A stretch of DNA of 64,000 nt. It comes from an uncultured Pelagibacteraceae bacterium (GTDB lineage: Bacteria > Pseudomonadota > Alphaproteobacteria > Pelagibacterales > Pelagibacteraceae). Shown piece by piece: positions 37,105-47,310 of the stretch (positions are counted from its first letter, which is position 1; every line of letters begins with the position of its first letter). The stretch covers positions 186,001 through 250,000 of the forward strand of contig CACKNV010000001.1 of NCBI GenBank assembly GCA_902601705.1. The letters run 5' to 3'. The position numbers were made by a program, and so were the translations under genes. The notes below the pieces were generated by a model that saw only the letters and a list, made by a program, of their open reading frames with translations, searched no databases and had not been told where the DNA came from.

Positions 37105-38765
37105 TAGATTCTCGCTATATTTATATTTGTAAAAGGTTTTTTTCCAGTTTTTTCTCTGATGATTCTTCTACAATTCTGCTTAATAGTCTCTATTAAATTT
37201 TTTTGTTGGTTTTTATTATCTAAAGAGAAAGTTCTACAAATATTGAAAATTTCATCTTCCATATCAAAGATAAAATGATCAAAATTTTCTTTTTCAGGAA
37301 TACCTTTAAATGAAATTATTGGTTTTTTTATTTTCCCATTATTAGACACTAAAAGTGTAATTTCTAAGTATCCATTAATTGATAGATTTTTTCTATCTTT
37401 AATTGATTGAGAGTCAGTTTCAACATTAACGGTTCCGTCTAAATAAATTTTACCAGATGGTGCTTTATCAATAATTTCAGGTTTATCTCCAGGTAATAAC
37501 TTTATAATATCTCCGTTTTCTATTAATAAAGTTTTTGGAACTTGCATTTCTTTTGCGAATAAAACATGCTCAGCCATATGTCGATGTTCTCCATGGACTG
37601 GAATAACACATTGAGGCTTAACCCATTTATACATATCCTTTAAATCATCTCGATTTGGATGACCAGAGACATGAACAAAAGCATTTTCCTCGCTTATTAT
37701 CTCCATCTTATTTTTAACGATTAAATTTTGTATAGAATATAATTTTTTTTCGTTCCCCGGTATTATTTTAGACGAAAAAATAATACAATCACCACTTTCC
37801 ATATAAACATCAGGGTGCACACCATTAATTATTCTGTTCATTGCTCCCATGGGCTCCCCTTGACTTCCAGTTGCTAAATATAAAATTTTGTTTTTTGGAA
37901 CTTTTTTTGCATCTCTTGGTTCTAATGGCTCAATTAAGCCTTTCAAATAACCGCACTTTCTTGCTGCTTTATATATTCTTTGCATTGAGCGCCCAACTAA
38001 ACAAATATTTCGCCCCGTTTTTTTTGCACAATAAAATATGGACTCCATTCTTGCTACATTGGAAGCAAAAGATGTAACCAAAATTCTATTAGTTTTAATT
38101 TCCATAATTCTTAATAAACTATCTCGTACATCCGACTCAGAGCCTGCCCTTCCAGGACTAAAGATGTTAGTTGAGTCGCAGATCATTGTGGACACTCCAC
38201 TATCACCTATAGATTTTAGTTTTTCTTCGTCAATTTGGCTCCCTATAAGGGGATTTGGATCAATTTTCCAATCACCAGTGTGAAGAATTGTACCGAGCGG
38301 AGTTTTAATACTTAATCCGTTGGGTTCTAAAATAGAGTGAGTTAATGTTATAAAATCGATTTCAAATGCTCCGAGTTTAATTTTACTATTTAAAGGTATG
38401 ACATTTAAATAAGACGATATATCAATTTTTTTTTCCTTAAATTTCTCTAAAATTAATGCAGCAGTGAATGGTGTAGCATAAATCTTACAATTTAAACTAG
38501 GCCAAATATGAGCGACGGCTCCAATGTGATCCTCATGAGCATGCGTTAAAACTATTCCAAGTAAGTCATCCTTCTTATCTATTATAAATCCTGCATCTGG
38601 CATAATTAAATCAACACCGGGAACTGAGTCATCGGCAAAAGAAACACCCATGTCAACTATTATCCATTTTTGATTATCCTCTTCTCCATAGGCGTATAAA
38701 TTCATATTGCCACCTATTTCTCCAGATCCACCTAATGGACAAAAAATTAATTTTTCTTTACTCAT
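37104..38765 (-). CDS. rnj: Ribonuclease J
   Basis: RNase J is a metallo-beta-lactamase/beta-CASP ribonuclease with endo- and 5' exonuclease activity, common in alphaproteobacteria. The 553-residue protein has the zinc motif HAHEDH (residues 75-80), a third zinc-binding histidine in LTHSILEP, HTGDWKID, the beta-CASP block beginning ILVTSFASNVARM, and the PVHGEHRHM motif. It starts 4 bp inside the coaX end. It probably takes part in rRNA maturation and mRNA turnover. Confidence 0.95.
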   Translation of the reverse strand: MSKEKLIFCPLGGSGEIGGNMNLYAYGEEDNQKWIIVDMGVSFADDSVPGVDLIMPDAGFIIDKKDDLLGIVLTHAHEDHIGAVAHIWPSLNCKIYATPFTAALILEKFKEKKIDISSYLNVIPLNSKIKLGAFEIDFITLTHSILEPNGLSIKTPLGTILHTGDWKIDPNPLIGSQIDEEKLKSIGDSGVSTMICDSTNIFSPGRAGSESDVRDSLLRIMEIKTNRILVTSFASNVARMESIFYCAKKTGRNICLVGRSMQRIYKAARKCGYLKGLIEPLEPRDAKKVPKNKILYLATGSQGEPMGAMNRIINGVHPDVYMESGDCIIFSSKIIPGNEKKLYSIQNLIVKNKMEIISEENAFVHVSGHPNRDDLKDMYKWVKPQCVIPVHGEHRHMAEHVLFAKEMQVPKTLLIENGDIIKLLPGDKPEIIDKAPSGKIYLDGTVNVETDSQSIKDRKNLSINGYLEITLLVSNNGKIKKPIISFKGIPEKENFDHFIFDMEDEIFNICRTFSLDNKNQQKNLIETIKQNCRRIIREKTGKKPFTNINIARI

Positions 38766-39508
38766 ATCAATTCTTTATAAGCATTTGCTATTCCTTTAAT
38801 AGTAATATCTTGGTCAATAACTGTTTTTTTTTTAATCATTCTTTTAAAAAAATTTGCATATCCGCCTGTAATTAAAATTTTGTATTTAATTTTACTTTTG
38901 GAAATTATTTTATCTATTATATTGTTTATTAAACCTTCATATCCCCAAACAAAACCAGCATTAAGAGCTTCGATTGTATTCTTTCCGTAGTTTTTTTGAT
39001 GACTTTTTAAATTTATTAGAGGAAGTAAGGCAGTTGCTTGACTTAAATTTTTTATAGAAAGGTTAATACCAGGAGCAATTACCCCACCCTCATATATACC
39101 ATTTTTAATAATATCAAATGTCGTTGCTGTTCCAAAATCTAAAATTAGACAATGCTTGAATTTTTTTGCACCTATTGCATTTGCTATTCTATCCGAGCCT
39201 AAATTTTTTTTATTTTTAATGTTAATTTTAATAATCTTATTTAATTTTAAATTCTTAATTTCCAAAATTTTAAATTTAGTCGACTTTAAACTCTTTTTAA
39301 TATTCATAAATACGTTTGGTACAACGCTTGAAAATAAAAAGACTGAATTAATATTTTTGTTAGTTTTTTTTCTAATAATCTTCTTTAAAATATTGTTTTT
39401 ATACATCTTACTAGTGTCAAAATTATATGATCTCAAAATTTTAAATTTTCTACTCATTATACATATCTTTGTTGAGGTATTTCCTATATCACCAATTAAA
39501 TATTTCAT
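38762..39508 (-). CDS. coaX: Type III pantothenate kinase
   Basis: CoaX phosphorylates pantothenate, the first step to coenzyme A. The 248-residue ASKHA-fold protein shows the phosphate loop GDIGNTSTK, LGSDRIANAIGA, the central DFGTATTFDII strand, EGGVIAPGI and ITGGYANFF. It overlaps birA and rnj by 4 bp each. The order nuoN-birA-coaX-rnj is widely conserved in alphaproteobacteria. Confidence 0.94.
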   Translation of the reverse strand: MKYLIGDIGNTSTKICIMSRKFKILRSYNFDTSKMYKNNILKKIIRKKTNKNINSVFLFSSVVPNVFMNIKKSLKSTKFKILEIKNLKLNKIIKINIKNKKNLGSDRIANAIGAKKFKHCLILDFGTATTFDIIKNGIYEGGVIAPGINLSIKNLSQATALLPLINLKSHQKNYGKNTIEALNAGFVWGYEGLINNIIDKIISKSKIKYKILITGGYANFFKRMIKKKTVIDQDITIKGIANAYKELI

Positions 39509-40074
39509 AATTTTTGTATAAATTTTTTTAACTCTGAAAATGAACTTTTATTAGCTTTAAGTAAAAGTTTTTCATATTTTTTTTTAATCATAATAAATAG
39601 TTTTTTATTATCTATATTTTTATTTGTAATATGTTTCAACGAAGTAGAGGGAAAACTGCTGTTTTTTGGATCTAAATTAGTATTTATTCCTATTCCAACT
39701 ATTAAAAATTGTTTTCCTGCATTTATAACGGTCTCTTGTAAAATTCCACAAATTTTTTTTTTTTTAAATAAAAGGTCGTTAGGCCATTTGATTTTTATCT
39801 TATTTGAAAATTTTTTTGTAAGTATACTTCTTAATAAATATGCATTTATGATTGCAAATTTCTTAAAATCTATTTTCTTTTTACTCATATCAAAAAAAAT
39901 ACTTAAAAATAAATTTCCTTTTTTCGAAATCCATTTTTTCCCCATAGTGCCTCTACCTTTTGTCTGACGCTCGGATAAGATTATTGAAGCTTTTATATTA
40001 TCTTTCTTTATTAACATTAAAGCTATGTCATTTGTGCTTTTAACACTTTTAAATTTAAGTGATCTTAATTTCAT
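39505..40074 (-). CDS. birA: Biotin--[acetyl-CoA-carboxylase] ligase
   Basis: The 189-residue protein attaches biotin to the carboxyl carrier protein. It contains only the catalytic domain (QTKGRGTMGKKWISKKGNLF, KWPNDLLF, KKICGILQE, GIGINTN), lacking the N-terminal winged helix of E. coli BirA and most of the C-terminal domain. It therefore acts as an enzyme and not as the biotin-operon repressor. It overlaps nuoN by one base. Confidence 0.93.
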   Translation of the reverse strand: MKLRSLKFKSVKSTNDIALMLIKKDNIKASIILSERQTKGRGTMGKKWISKKGNLFLSIFFDMSKKKIDFKKFAIINAYLLRSILTKKFSNKIKIKWPNDLLFKKKKICGILQETVINAGKQFLIVGIGINTNLDPKNSSFPSTSLKHITNKNIDNKKLFIMIKKKYEKLLLKANKSSFSELKKFIQKL

Positions 40075-41489
40075 TAATTCAAAAATAATGTATCCACTAC
40101 ATTGCTCAAAACTGAAGGGTACAAGAAGAAAGTTAGCAAAATACTACAGCTTATAAAGATTGATAGTTGAGCGAATTTATTTTTTGTATTATCAAAACTA
40201 ATGATACTGGCATCAAAATAAATAGTCTTAATTATTTTAAGATAATAAAAAGCCGATATTACAGTTGTTAATAATCCTATTATTGCCAAAGCATACATCT
40301 TTTGTTCAACTACCGCAGTGAATACATAAAATTTAGCAAAAAATCCTCCAAGTGGAGGTATGCCTGCTAAAGAAAATAAAATTACTAAAAATGATATAGC
40401 TAAAATTGGATGTTTTTTTGAAATACCTGATAAGTCAGAAATATTTTCTTTATACTCACCATCTTTTTTTAATAGATACAGACATGAGAAAGCACCAAGA
40501 TTCATTACAACATAAATAGAAATATAAACTATTGTACTTTCATAACCTGAGATCACTCCCGTTGCTACACCTGCTAAAGCATAACCAATGTGACCTATTG
40601 AGCTATAAGCCAGTAATCTCTTTATATTTTTTTGGCCAATTGCAGCAACTGCACCTAAAATCATTGAAGCTATAGATATAAAAATAATTATTGTCTGCCA
40701 CTCCATTAATATTTTTGAAAATGGTATTAACATAAACTTAATTAAAACTGCCAGTCCAGCAACTTTTGGAACTACTGCAAAATAACTTGTAATTGATGTT
40801 GGTGCTCCTTCATACACATCAGGTGTCCACATATGAAAAGGGACAGCTGAAACTTTAAATGCAAGACCAACAAGAATGAATACCATTGCAAACACTGCGC
40901 CAGTATTTTCTTTGCCTAGTTCGCCCGCAATTAAGTCAAAATTAGTTGTACCCGTAAATCCGTATAACAAAGAGCAACCGTATAGTAATAAACCGGATGA
41001 TAAAGCGCTTAATACAAAATATTTTATACCCGACTCTGATGACTTTAGATTATCTCTATCAATTGAAGCTAAAATATACAGTGATAATGATTGCAGCTCT
41101 AAACCTAAATAAAATAATATTATATCATTAGAACTTACCATAAAAAACATACCTAAAATTGAAAGTAATATTATTATTGGATATTCAAATTTTGCCAATT
41201 TCATATCTAAAATAAAATTTTTTGATGAATTAAGTACAAATAAGCTTGAGATAAGTATCAAAATTTTGAAAAAGTTAGAAAAAGAGTCTCTTGTGAAGCT
41301 CTCTAAAAATATTTTTTCTACATTATTCGAACTATTTAAAATTATGGCGAGGGTTAATAAAATTATTAATGAGGTTAAGTTAAAAATTAAATTAAAACTA
41401 TTTTTAATATATACACCGATCATTAAGATAGAAAATATTGATAGTGTTAAAAAAATTTCTGGAAGCAATATATTTAGATTATTTATCAT
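40074..41489 (-). CDS. nuoN: NADH-quinone oxidoreductase subunit N
   Basis: NuoN is a proton-pumping membrane subunit of complex I, related to Mrp antiporters. The 471-residue protein has about 14 membrane spans. It shows the subunit's SLSLYILA region, PFHMWTPDVYEGAPTS and AYSSIGHIGYALAG, where the conserved polar residues of the half-channels lie. It is the last subunit gene of the nuo operon. Confidence 0.96.
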   Translation of the reverse strand: MINNLNILLPEIFLTLSIFSILMIGVYIKNSFNLIFNLTSLIILLTLAIILNSSNNVEKIFLESFTRDSFSNFFKILILISSLFVLNSSKNFILDMKLAKFEYPIIILLSILGMFFMVSSNDIILFYLGLELQSLSLYILASIDRDNLKSSESGIKYFVLSALSSGLLLYGCSLLYGFTGTTNFDLIAGELGKENTGAVFAMVFILVGLAFKVSAVPFHMWTPDVYEGAPTSITSYFAVVPKVAGLAVLIKFMLIPFSKILMEWQTIIIFISIASMILGAVAAIGQKNIKRLLAYSSIGHIGYALAGVATGVISGYESTIVYISIYVVMNLGAFSCLYLLKKDGEYKENISDLSGISKKHPILAISFLVILFSLAGIPPLGGFFAKFYVFTAVVEQKMYALAIIGLLTTVISAFYYLKIIKTIYFDASIISFDNTKNKFAQLSIFISCSILLTFFLYPSVLSNVVDTLFLN

Positions 41490-41490
41490 A

Positions 41491-42975
41491 CTAATTTAAA
41501 CCCTTTGTTTGAACAGCTATTTCGTAGTTATTTATTAAATTGTCTACTGAAACATTTAAAGTTTCCATTAGTGGAACTGGATAAAATCCAAAAAAAATGA
41601 CCAGCAGAGCTAATAAACCTAACATAATAATTTCTGATTTATTTACATCTTTTGTATTTTTAATTTGATCATTTTTAGTTACTCCAAATATTACTCTCTT
41701 TGTAAGCCAAAGCATATATGCAGCTCCTAAAACAACTCCAAATGTAGCTAACATTGCAACCAAATAATTCTTCTGGAAGGACCCTGTTAAAACTAAAAAC
41801 TCTCCTAAGAAGCCAGATGTTCCTGGAAGGCCCAATCCAGCTAAAGCAAAAACTATAAACAAAAAAGAATATTTTGGTAAATAATTTACTAAACCGCCGT
41901 AAGTGCTGATCATTCTGGAGTGTAATCTGTCGTAAACAACCCCTACACAAAGGAATAAAGCTGCTGAAATCAATCCATGACTAATCATTTGAAAAACACT
42001 CCCTTCAATTCCTTGTTTGGTAAATGTAAATATTCCAAGAGTTACATAACCCATATGGGCAACTGAGGAATATGCGATTAATTTTTTCATATCCTCTTGC
42101 ATTAAGGCGACTAAAGAAGTGTAAATTATAGCAATAATACTTAGTGTAAAAATTAATGGTGTAAAAAATTCTGAAGCTAGTGGAAACATGGGAAGAGAAA
42201 ATCTCAAAAAACCATACCCAGCCATTTTTAAAAGTATTGCAGCTAGTATTACTGATCCGGCTGTAGGTGCTTCAACATGCGCATCAGGTAACCAAGTATG
42301 AACTGGCCACATTGGCGTTTTCACAGCAAAAGAACTGAAAAAAGCTAACCATAATAAATTTTGATACTCTTTAGGTATTTTTATTTCATAAATTTGAGTG
42401 ACATCAGTCGTCCCTGTTATCCAGTAGATCGCAATAATGGCAACAAGCATCAAGACTGATCCCAGTAGAGTAAATAGAAAAAATTTAAAAGCTGAATATA
42501 CTCTTTTTGGTCCACCCCAAACTCCTATAATTAAAAACATAGGAATTAATCCGGCTTCAAAGAATAAATAAAATACTACTAAATCTAATGAGCAAAAAAC
42601 TCCGATCATGAAAGTTTCTAATATCATAATCGCTATTAAAAACTCTTTTACTCTATCTTTAACACTATTAATGCATGAGATTATACAAATAGGAGTAATT
42701 AATGTTGTAAGAACTATGAAGAGAATTGAAATTCCATCTATGCCGAGTTTAAATTTAATAAAATCATTAATCCAAGATTGTTCCTCTATAAATTGAAAAT
42801 CTGCTGATGAATAATCCATTGAATACCAAATAAATAAAGACAATATAAATGTTGCTAAACTACTAAATAAAGAAATGTAAATGGCGCTATTGTTATTTTG
42901 TCCTTTAGATAAGAAAATAAAGAGAGAACTTACTAATGGTAAAAAGATAAGAGTAGATAAAATAGGAAAATCCAT
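41491..42975 (-). CDS. nuoM: NADH-quinone oxidoreductase subunit M
   Basis: NuoM is a proton-pumping antiporter-like subunit of complex I. The 494-residue protein shows FFEAGLIPMFLIIG with the key Glu, PVHTWLPDAHVEAPTAGSV, the LIAYSSVAHMGYV segment and about 14 spans. It is 3 bp after nuoL and 1 bp before nuoN. Confidence 0.97.
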   Translation of the reverse strand: MDFPILSTLIFLPLVSSLFIFLSKGQNNNSAIYISLFSSLATFILSLFIWYSMDYSSADFQFIEEQSWINDFIKFKLGIDGISILFIVLTTLITPICIISCINSVKDRVKEFLIAIMILETFMIGVFCSLDLVVFYLFFEAGLIPMFLIIGVWGGPKRVYSAFKFFLFTLLGSVLMLVAIIAIYWITGTTDVTQIYEIKIPKEYQNLLWLAFFSSFAVKTPMWPVHTWLPDAHVEAPTAGSVILAAILLKMAGYGFLRFSLPMFPLASEFFTPLIFTLSIIAIIYTSLVALMQEDMKKLIAYSSVAHMGYVTLGIFTFTKQGIEGSVFQMISHGLISAALFLCVGVVYDRLHSRMISTYGGLVNYLPKYSFLFIVFALAGLGLPGTSGFLGEFLVLTGSFQKNYLVAMLATFGVVLGAAYMLWLTKRVIFGVTKNDQIKNTKDVNKSEIIMLGLLALLVIFFGFYPVPLMETLNVSVDNLINNYEIAVQTKGLN

Positions 42976-42978
42976 TTT

Positions 42979-44886
42979 TTAATTTAAAATCAAATAAGTA
43001 AGCAGAATTGATAAACCTATCAACATTACAAAAGCATAATCATATATAAATCCTGTTTGAAAAATACCTGCTTTATTAGAAAGTTTTTTTATTAATTTTG
43101 AAATACCGTCGGGACCAAATCTATCTATAAAACCTAGATCACCTTTTTTCCAAAAAAAAGAGCCAATTTTCTTAGCAGGTTTGACAAATAACAATTCGTA
43201 CAGTTCATCTATATACCATTTATTGAGTAAAAAATTATAAAGTGGTGAATTAGTATTTTTAAATTCCTCTAAAATTTTTGTGTTAGAAATAAAATAGTAA
43301 TATGAGATTGGTATAGAGATTACTACTAACACTGGTGTTAAAATTAAAAACCATAAAGGAATTGGGTCATGTTTGATTTCATTTAAAAAGAATATTGATG
43401 ATTGCCAAAATTCATTACTATGATGACCAATAAATGTTGTTTTGAAAAAATAACCAGCGAAAATTGCACCAATAGCTAATAATAATAAGGGACCTAACAT
43501 TACGAAAGGAGACTCATGAGTTTCATTGAATGGTACTTTTGAATTATTGTATGGACCGTGAAATGTTTTAAAAAATAATCTCCAAGAATAAATTGAAGTT
43601 AAAAAAGCAGTAAAAATTCCAATAGTTGCCGCATAGTACCCTAAAGAAGAATTTTTTAAATAAGCAAATTCAATAATAGCATCTTTTGAGTAAAAACCAG
43701 ATAAAAAAGGAAATCCAGTTAAAGCTAAAGTTCCTATCAACATAAAAACATAGGTATACGGAAGTTTTTTTCTCACGCCACCCATATTCCTAATATCTTG
43801 TTCATCTTTAAATGCATGAATAACTGATCCAGAACCTAAAAATAATAAAGCTTTAAAAAAGGCATGGGTGAATAAATGGAACATTGCTACATGATATGCA
43901 CCTACACCTGCAGCAAAAAACATATAACCTAATTGGCTGCAAGTTGAGTAAGCGACAATTTTTTTTATATCATTCTGAACGAGAGCAACTGATGCTGCAA
44001 AAATTGCAGTTATCATTCCAACTATTGTAACTAAGTTCAAAGCAGTTTGAGAATATTCGAACAACGGGGAACATCTAACAACTAAAAACACACCGGCTGT
44101 TACCATCGTAGCCGCATGAATAAGTGCTGATACTGGTGTAGGTCCCTCCATGGCATCTGGTAACCAAGTATGTAGTAAAAATTGAGCTGACTTACCCATC
44201 GCTCCAATAAATAAAAATAAACAAATCAATGTAATTAGAGTTGTCTCAAAACCAAAAAATACCAATTTTTTTTCAATTAATTGTGGAGCTAATTTAAAAA
44301 CTTCTTGAAAATTTATCGTGCCAAAATAAAAAAATATTAGAAAAATTCCAATGGCCAAACCAAAATCACCTACCCTGTTTACGATAAAAGCTTTTATTGC
44401 TGCATTATTTGCACTCTCTTTTTTATACCAAAAACCGATTAAGAGATATGAACATAACCCTACTCCCTCCCAACCAAAAAATAATTGCAGAAAATTATCT
44501 GATACAACAAGAACTAACATTGAAAACGTAAATAAAGATAGGTAAGACATAAATCTTGGTTTGTGCGGATCATGACTCATGTAGCCAATTGAATAAATAT
44601 GCACCAATGCTGAAATCAATGTAACAACTACAAGCATTACTGAACTTAAAGGATCAATATTTATTGACCAATTAGCAACAAAATTTCCTGAACTAATCCA
44701 CTCTAATATTATAAAATTTCCGTATGTATTATTTTGAATCCCATTCCAAAACAAAATTATTGAAAACACAGCTGAAATACTTACGAATAAACTCGTGGTA
44801 ATTTCAGAAAAGTATTTAATTAACGATTTACCTAAAAAGCCTAATATAGATCCAACTAAGGGTAAAAAAACTATAGCGTACTCCAT
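42979..44886 (-). CDS. nuoL: NADH-quinone oxidoreductase subunit L
   Basis: NuoL is the distal pumping subunit of complex I with the long lateral helix. The 635-residue protein has FFGWEGVGLCSYLLIGFW, LLHTWLPDAMEGPTPVSALIHAATMVTAG, KIVAYSTCSQLGYM and the C-terminal extension (about 490-635) expected for the lateral helix and last span. It abuts nuoK. Confidence 0.97.
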   Translation of the reverse strand: MEYAIVFLPLVGSILGFLGKSLIKYFSEITTSLFVSISAVFSIILFWNGIQNNTYGNFIILEWISSGNFVANWSINIDPLSSVMLVVVTLISALVHIYSIGYMSHDPHKPRFMSYLSLFTFSMLVLVVSDNFLQLFFGWEGVGLCSYLLIGFWYKKESANNAAIKAFIVNRVGDFGLAIGIFLIFFYFGTINFQEVFKLAPQLIEKKLVFFGFETTLITLICLFLFIGAMGKSAQFLLHTWLPDAMEGPTPVSALIHAATMVTAGVFLVVRCSPLFEYSQTALNLVTIVGMITAIFAASVALVQNDIKKIVAYSTCSQLGYMFFAAGVGAYHVAMFHLFTHAFFKALLFLGSGSVIHAFKDEQDIRNMGGVRKKLPYTYVFMLIGTLALTGFPFLSGFYSKDAIIEFAYLKNSSLGYYAATIGIFTAFLTSIYSWRLFFKTFHGPYNNSKVPFNETHESPFVMLGPLLLLAIGAIFAGYFFKTTFIGHHSNEFWQSSIFFLNEIKHDPIPLWFLILTPVLVVISIPISYYYFISNTKILEEFKNTNSPLYNFLLNKWYIDELYELLFVKPAKKIGSFFWKKGDLGFIDRFGPDGISKLIKKLSNKAGIFQTGFIYDYAFVMLIGLSILLTYLILN

Positions 44887-45198
44887 TTATCCTTTCATTC
44901 CATGGATATCTTCAACTCTTATTGAACCTCTGTTCCTGTAATAAACCACAATTATTGCTAATCCAATTGCTGCTTCTGCTGCGGCCACTGTCAAAATTAA
45001 CATTGTGAATATTTGCCCAACTATATCTCCAGAAAAAATTGAAAATGATATTAGATTTATGTTTACTGATAACAATATTAATTCAATGGACATTAATATT
45101 ACTATTACGTTTTTTCTATTTAAAAAAATACCAATTACACCTAAAAAGAATATTATTGCACCTAGAGATAAATAATGACCTAGTCCAATCTCAATCAT
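44887..45198 (-). CDS. nuoK: NADH-quinone oxidoreductase subunit K
   Basis: NuoK is a small three-span subunit of complex I. I start it at the ATG at 45198; the codon before is TTG. The 103-residue protein begins [10 protein letters not shown] and carries the two conserved membrane Glu residues ([11 protein letters not shown] and [11 protein letters not shown]). It overlaps nuoJ by 8 bp. Confidence 0.95.
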   Translation of the reverse strand: MIEIGLGHYLSLGAIIFFLGVIGIFLNRKNVIVILMSIELILLSVNINLISFSIFSGDIVGQIFTMLILTVAAAEAAIGLAIIVVYYRNRGSIRVEDIHGMKG

Positions 45199-45817
45199 CA
45201 ATTTTTACCCCTTCATTACTCTTTACATCTCTAAGCTCAATTGACGATGATGGATTTCTGGAAATTTGATTAAAATAACTTTGTTTTTTTACTCCTTTTC
45301 TTTGTCTAAAAGTTAAAAGTATAGCTCCAATCATTGATAATAAAAGTATTACTCCAGCTAATTGAAAATATAAAATGTAATCAGTGTACATGACTAAACC
45401 TAACTGATGTGTGTTTGATATATCCGATAAATTTAAAGTGTTGCTTGACATAAGATTATCTTTAAATTTCCAGCCACCAACTACTACTAATAGTTCTAAA
45501 AGAATTAAAACACTAACTATTAATCCTATTGGAATATGAGTTGATTTTTTTCCAATAAACCAAGATTGTTTCTGCTCAGCTACGTTAAGCATCATAACTA
45601 CAAATAAAAATAAAACTGCTACAGCTCCAACATAAACTATTAAAATAATCATACCTAAAAATTCAGCACCAACCATTATGAAAAGACATCCAACTGATAT
45701 AAAATCTAAGATTAAAAAAAACACAGAATTAATGGTGCTTCTTGATGTGATTACCATTAAAGAAGAAAAAATTGCTATAACAGAAAAAAAATAAAAAAAT
45801 ATAGAATGAGCTAACAT
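45191..45817 (-). CDS. nuoJ: NADH-quinone oxidoreductase subunit J
   Basis: NuoJ is a five-span membrane subunit of complex I. The 208-residue protein has the flexible third helix [23 protein letters not shown] and a Lys/Arg-rich C-terminal tail. It lies one base from nuoI. Confidence 0.95.
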   Translation of the reverse strand: MLAHSIFFYFFSVIAIFSSLMVITSRSTINSVFFLILDFISVGCLFIMVGAEFLGMIILIVYVGAVAVLFLFVVMMLNVAEQKQSWFIGKKSTHIPIGLIVSVLILLELLVVVGGWKFKDNLMSSNTLNLSDISNTHQLGLVMYTDYILYFQLAGVILLLSMIGAILLTFRQRKGVKKQSYFNQISRNPSSSIELRDVKSNEGVKIDD

Positions 45818-46303
45818 TTATCTATAAGGTTTATCTAGCTTAATATTCTTAGCCAAAACTGACTCCCATCTATCGCCGTTGTCTAATAGTTTTTCTTTAT
45901 TGTAATAGAGCTCTTCTCTTGTTTCTGTTGCAAATTCAAAATTAGGTCCTTGAACTATAGCCTCAACAGGACATGACTCTTGACATAAACCGCAATAAAT
46001 ACATTTCAACATATCGATATCGTATCTTGTTGTCTTCCTGCTACCATCTGCTCTTTCAGCTGACTCGATTGTTATAGCTTGGGCAGGACAAACTGCTTCA
46101 CAAAGTTTGCAGGCTATACATCTTTCTTCACCATTTGGATATCTTCTTAAAGCATGCTCTCCTCTCATACGAGGGCTTATTGGGCCTTTTTCAAAAGGAT
46201 AATTTACTGTTTTGGATTTTTTAAACATTTCTTTAACGGCCATTAACAATCCTTTGATAAACTCAACTAAAAAAATAGTTTTAAAAATTCTGCTTAGAGT
46301 CAT
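45818..46303 (-). CDS. nuoI: NADH-quinone oxidoreductase subunit I
   Basis: NuoI carries iron-sulfur clusters N6a and N6b in the connecting arm of complex I. The 161-residue protein has two ferredoxin motifs, [12 protein letters not shown] and [12 protein letters not shown], and the family's [15 protein letters not shown] and DMLKC segments. It overlaps nuoH by one base. Confidence 0.97.
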   Translation of the reverse strand: MTLSRIFKTIFLVEFIKGLLMAVKEMFKKSKTVNYPFEKGPISPRMRGEHALRRYPNGEERCIACKLCEAVCPAQAITIESAERADGSRKTTRYDIDMLKCIYCGLCQESCPVEAIVQGPNFEFATETREELYYNKEKLLDNGDRWESVLAKNIKLDKPYR

Positions 46304-47310
46304 TAAAAATTTCCTTTTGGTAGTTTATCAAAATAAAATAAAAAACTCGCTGTAAATACTAAATATATTAAAGAAAATGGAAGAAATATTTTCCATCCTA
46401 ATCTCATTAATTGATCATATCTATATCTTGGTACTATTGCTTTTATTAATGCAAATAAGAAAAATAAGAATAAAATTTTTAAAATCATCCAGATTGGAGC
46501 TGGTATTATATTAATTGGATAAATATCTATAATTGGCAACCAGCCGCCTAAAAAAAGTATTGAGCCCATTGCACACATTAAAAGAATGTTTGCATATTCA
46601 CCAAGCCAAAACATAGCATACATCATTCCGGAATATTCAGTTTGATATCCAGCCACTAACTCGGCTTCTGCTTCAGGTAAATCAAAAGGAGGTCTATTAG
46701 TCTCTGCTAATGCGGAAATAAAAAAAATCACGAACATTGGAAAAAGAGGAATTACGTACCATAATTCTTTTTGTGCTAAGACAATATCTTTCAAGTTTAA
46801 CGATCCAACGCACAATAAAACATTAATAATTATTATTCCAATTGAAACTTCGTAAGAGACCATTTGAGCTGCAGATCTAATAGCGCCTAAAAATGGATAT
46901 TTAGAGTTTGACGCCCATCCACCCATTATAATGCCATAGACACCTAAAGAAGAAACAGCGAATAAATATAATATGCCGACATTAATATCAGACAATACTA
47001 ATTCTTCACTCATTGGAATAACTGCCCAAGCAACTAAAGCTAAAGTCATTGTTACAATGGGAGCAAGTATAAATACCGTTTTATTGGCACTAGCTGGAAT
47101 AATTATTTCTTTGAAAATATATTTTAAAGCATCAGCTAATGTTTGTAGTAAACCAAATGGGCCTACAACATTTGGTCCTTTTCTTTTTTGTACTAAACCC
47201 CATACCCTTCTATCCAACCATACAATCATGGCCACTGAAACTAGTATTGGTACTAATAAAAATAAAATTTTATAAACTTCGCTTCCTAAAATTTGCAAAT
47301 ACTCCATCAT
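46303..47310 (-). CDS. nuoH: NADH-quinone oxidoreductase subunit H
   Basis: NuoH forms the quinone-binding membrane anchor of complex I. The 335-residue protein has eight or nine spans, [23 protein letters not shown] on the first loop, [27 protein letters not shown] (the conserved E-rich quinone-site loop) and [14 protein letters not shown] second ATG lies one codon later. Confidence 0.97.
   Translation of the reverse strand: MMEYLQILGSEVYKILFLLVPILVSVAMIVWLDRRVWGLVQKRKGPNVVGPFGLLQTLADALKYIFKEIIIPASANKTVFILAPIVTMTLALVAWAVIPMSEELVLSDINVGILYLFAVSSLGVYGIIMGGWASNSKYPFLGAIRSAAQMVSYEVSIGIIIINVLLCVGSLNLKDIVLAQKELWYVIPLFPMFVIFFISALAETNRPPFDLPEAEAELVAGYQTEYSGMMYAMFWLGEYANILLMCAMGSILFLGGWLPIIDIYPINIIPAPIWMILKILFLFFLFALIKAIVPRYRYDQLMRLGWKIFLPFSLIYLVFTASFLFYFDKLPKGNF

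Noticed and set aside
41675-41950. A Cys-rich frame inside nuoM on the same strand
   Set aside because: It overlaps the well-supported nuoM frame and shows no family features; it is an alternative-frame reading of the same DNA.
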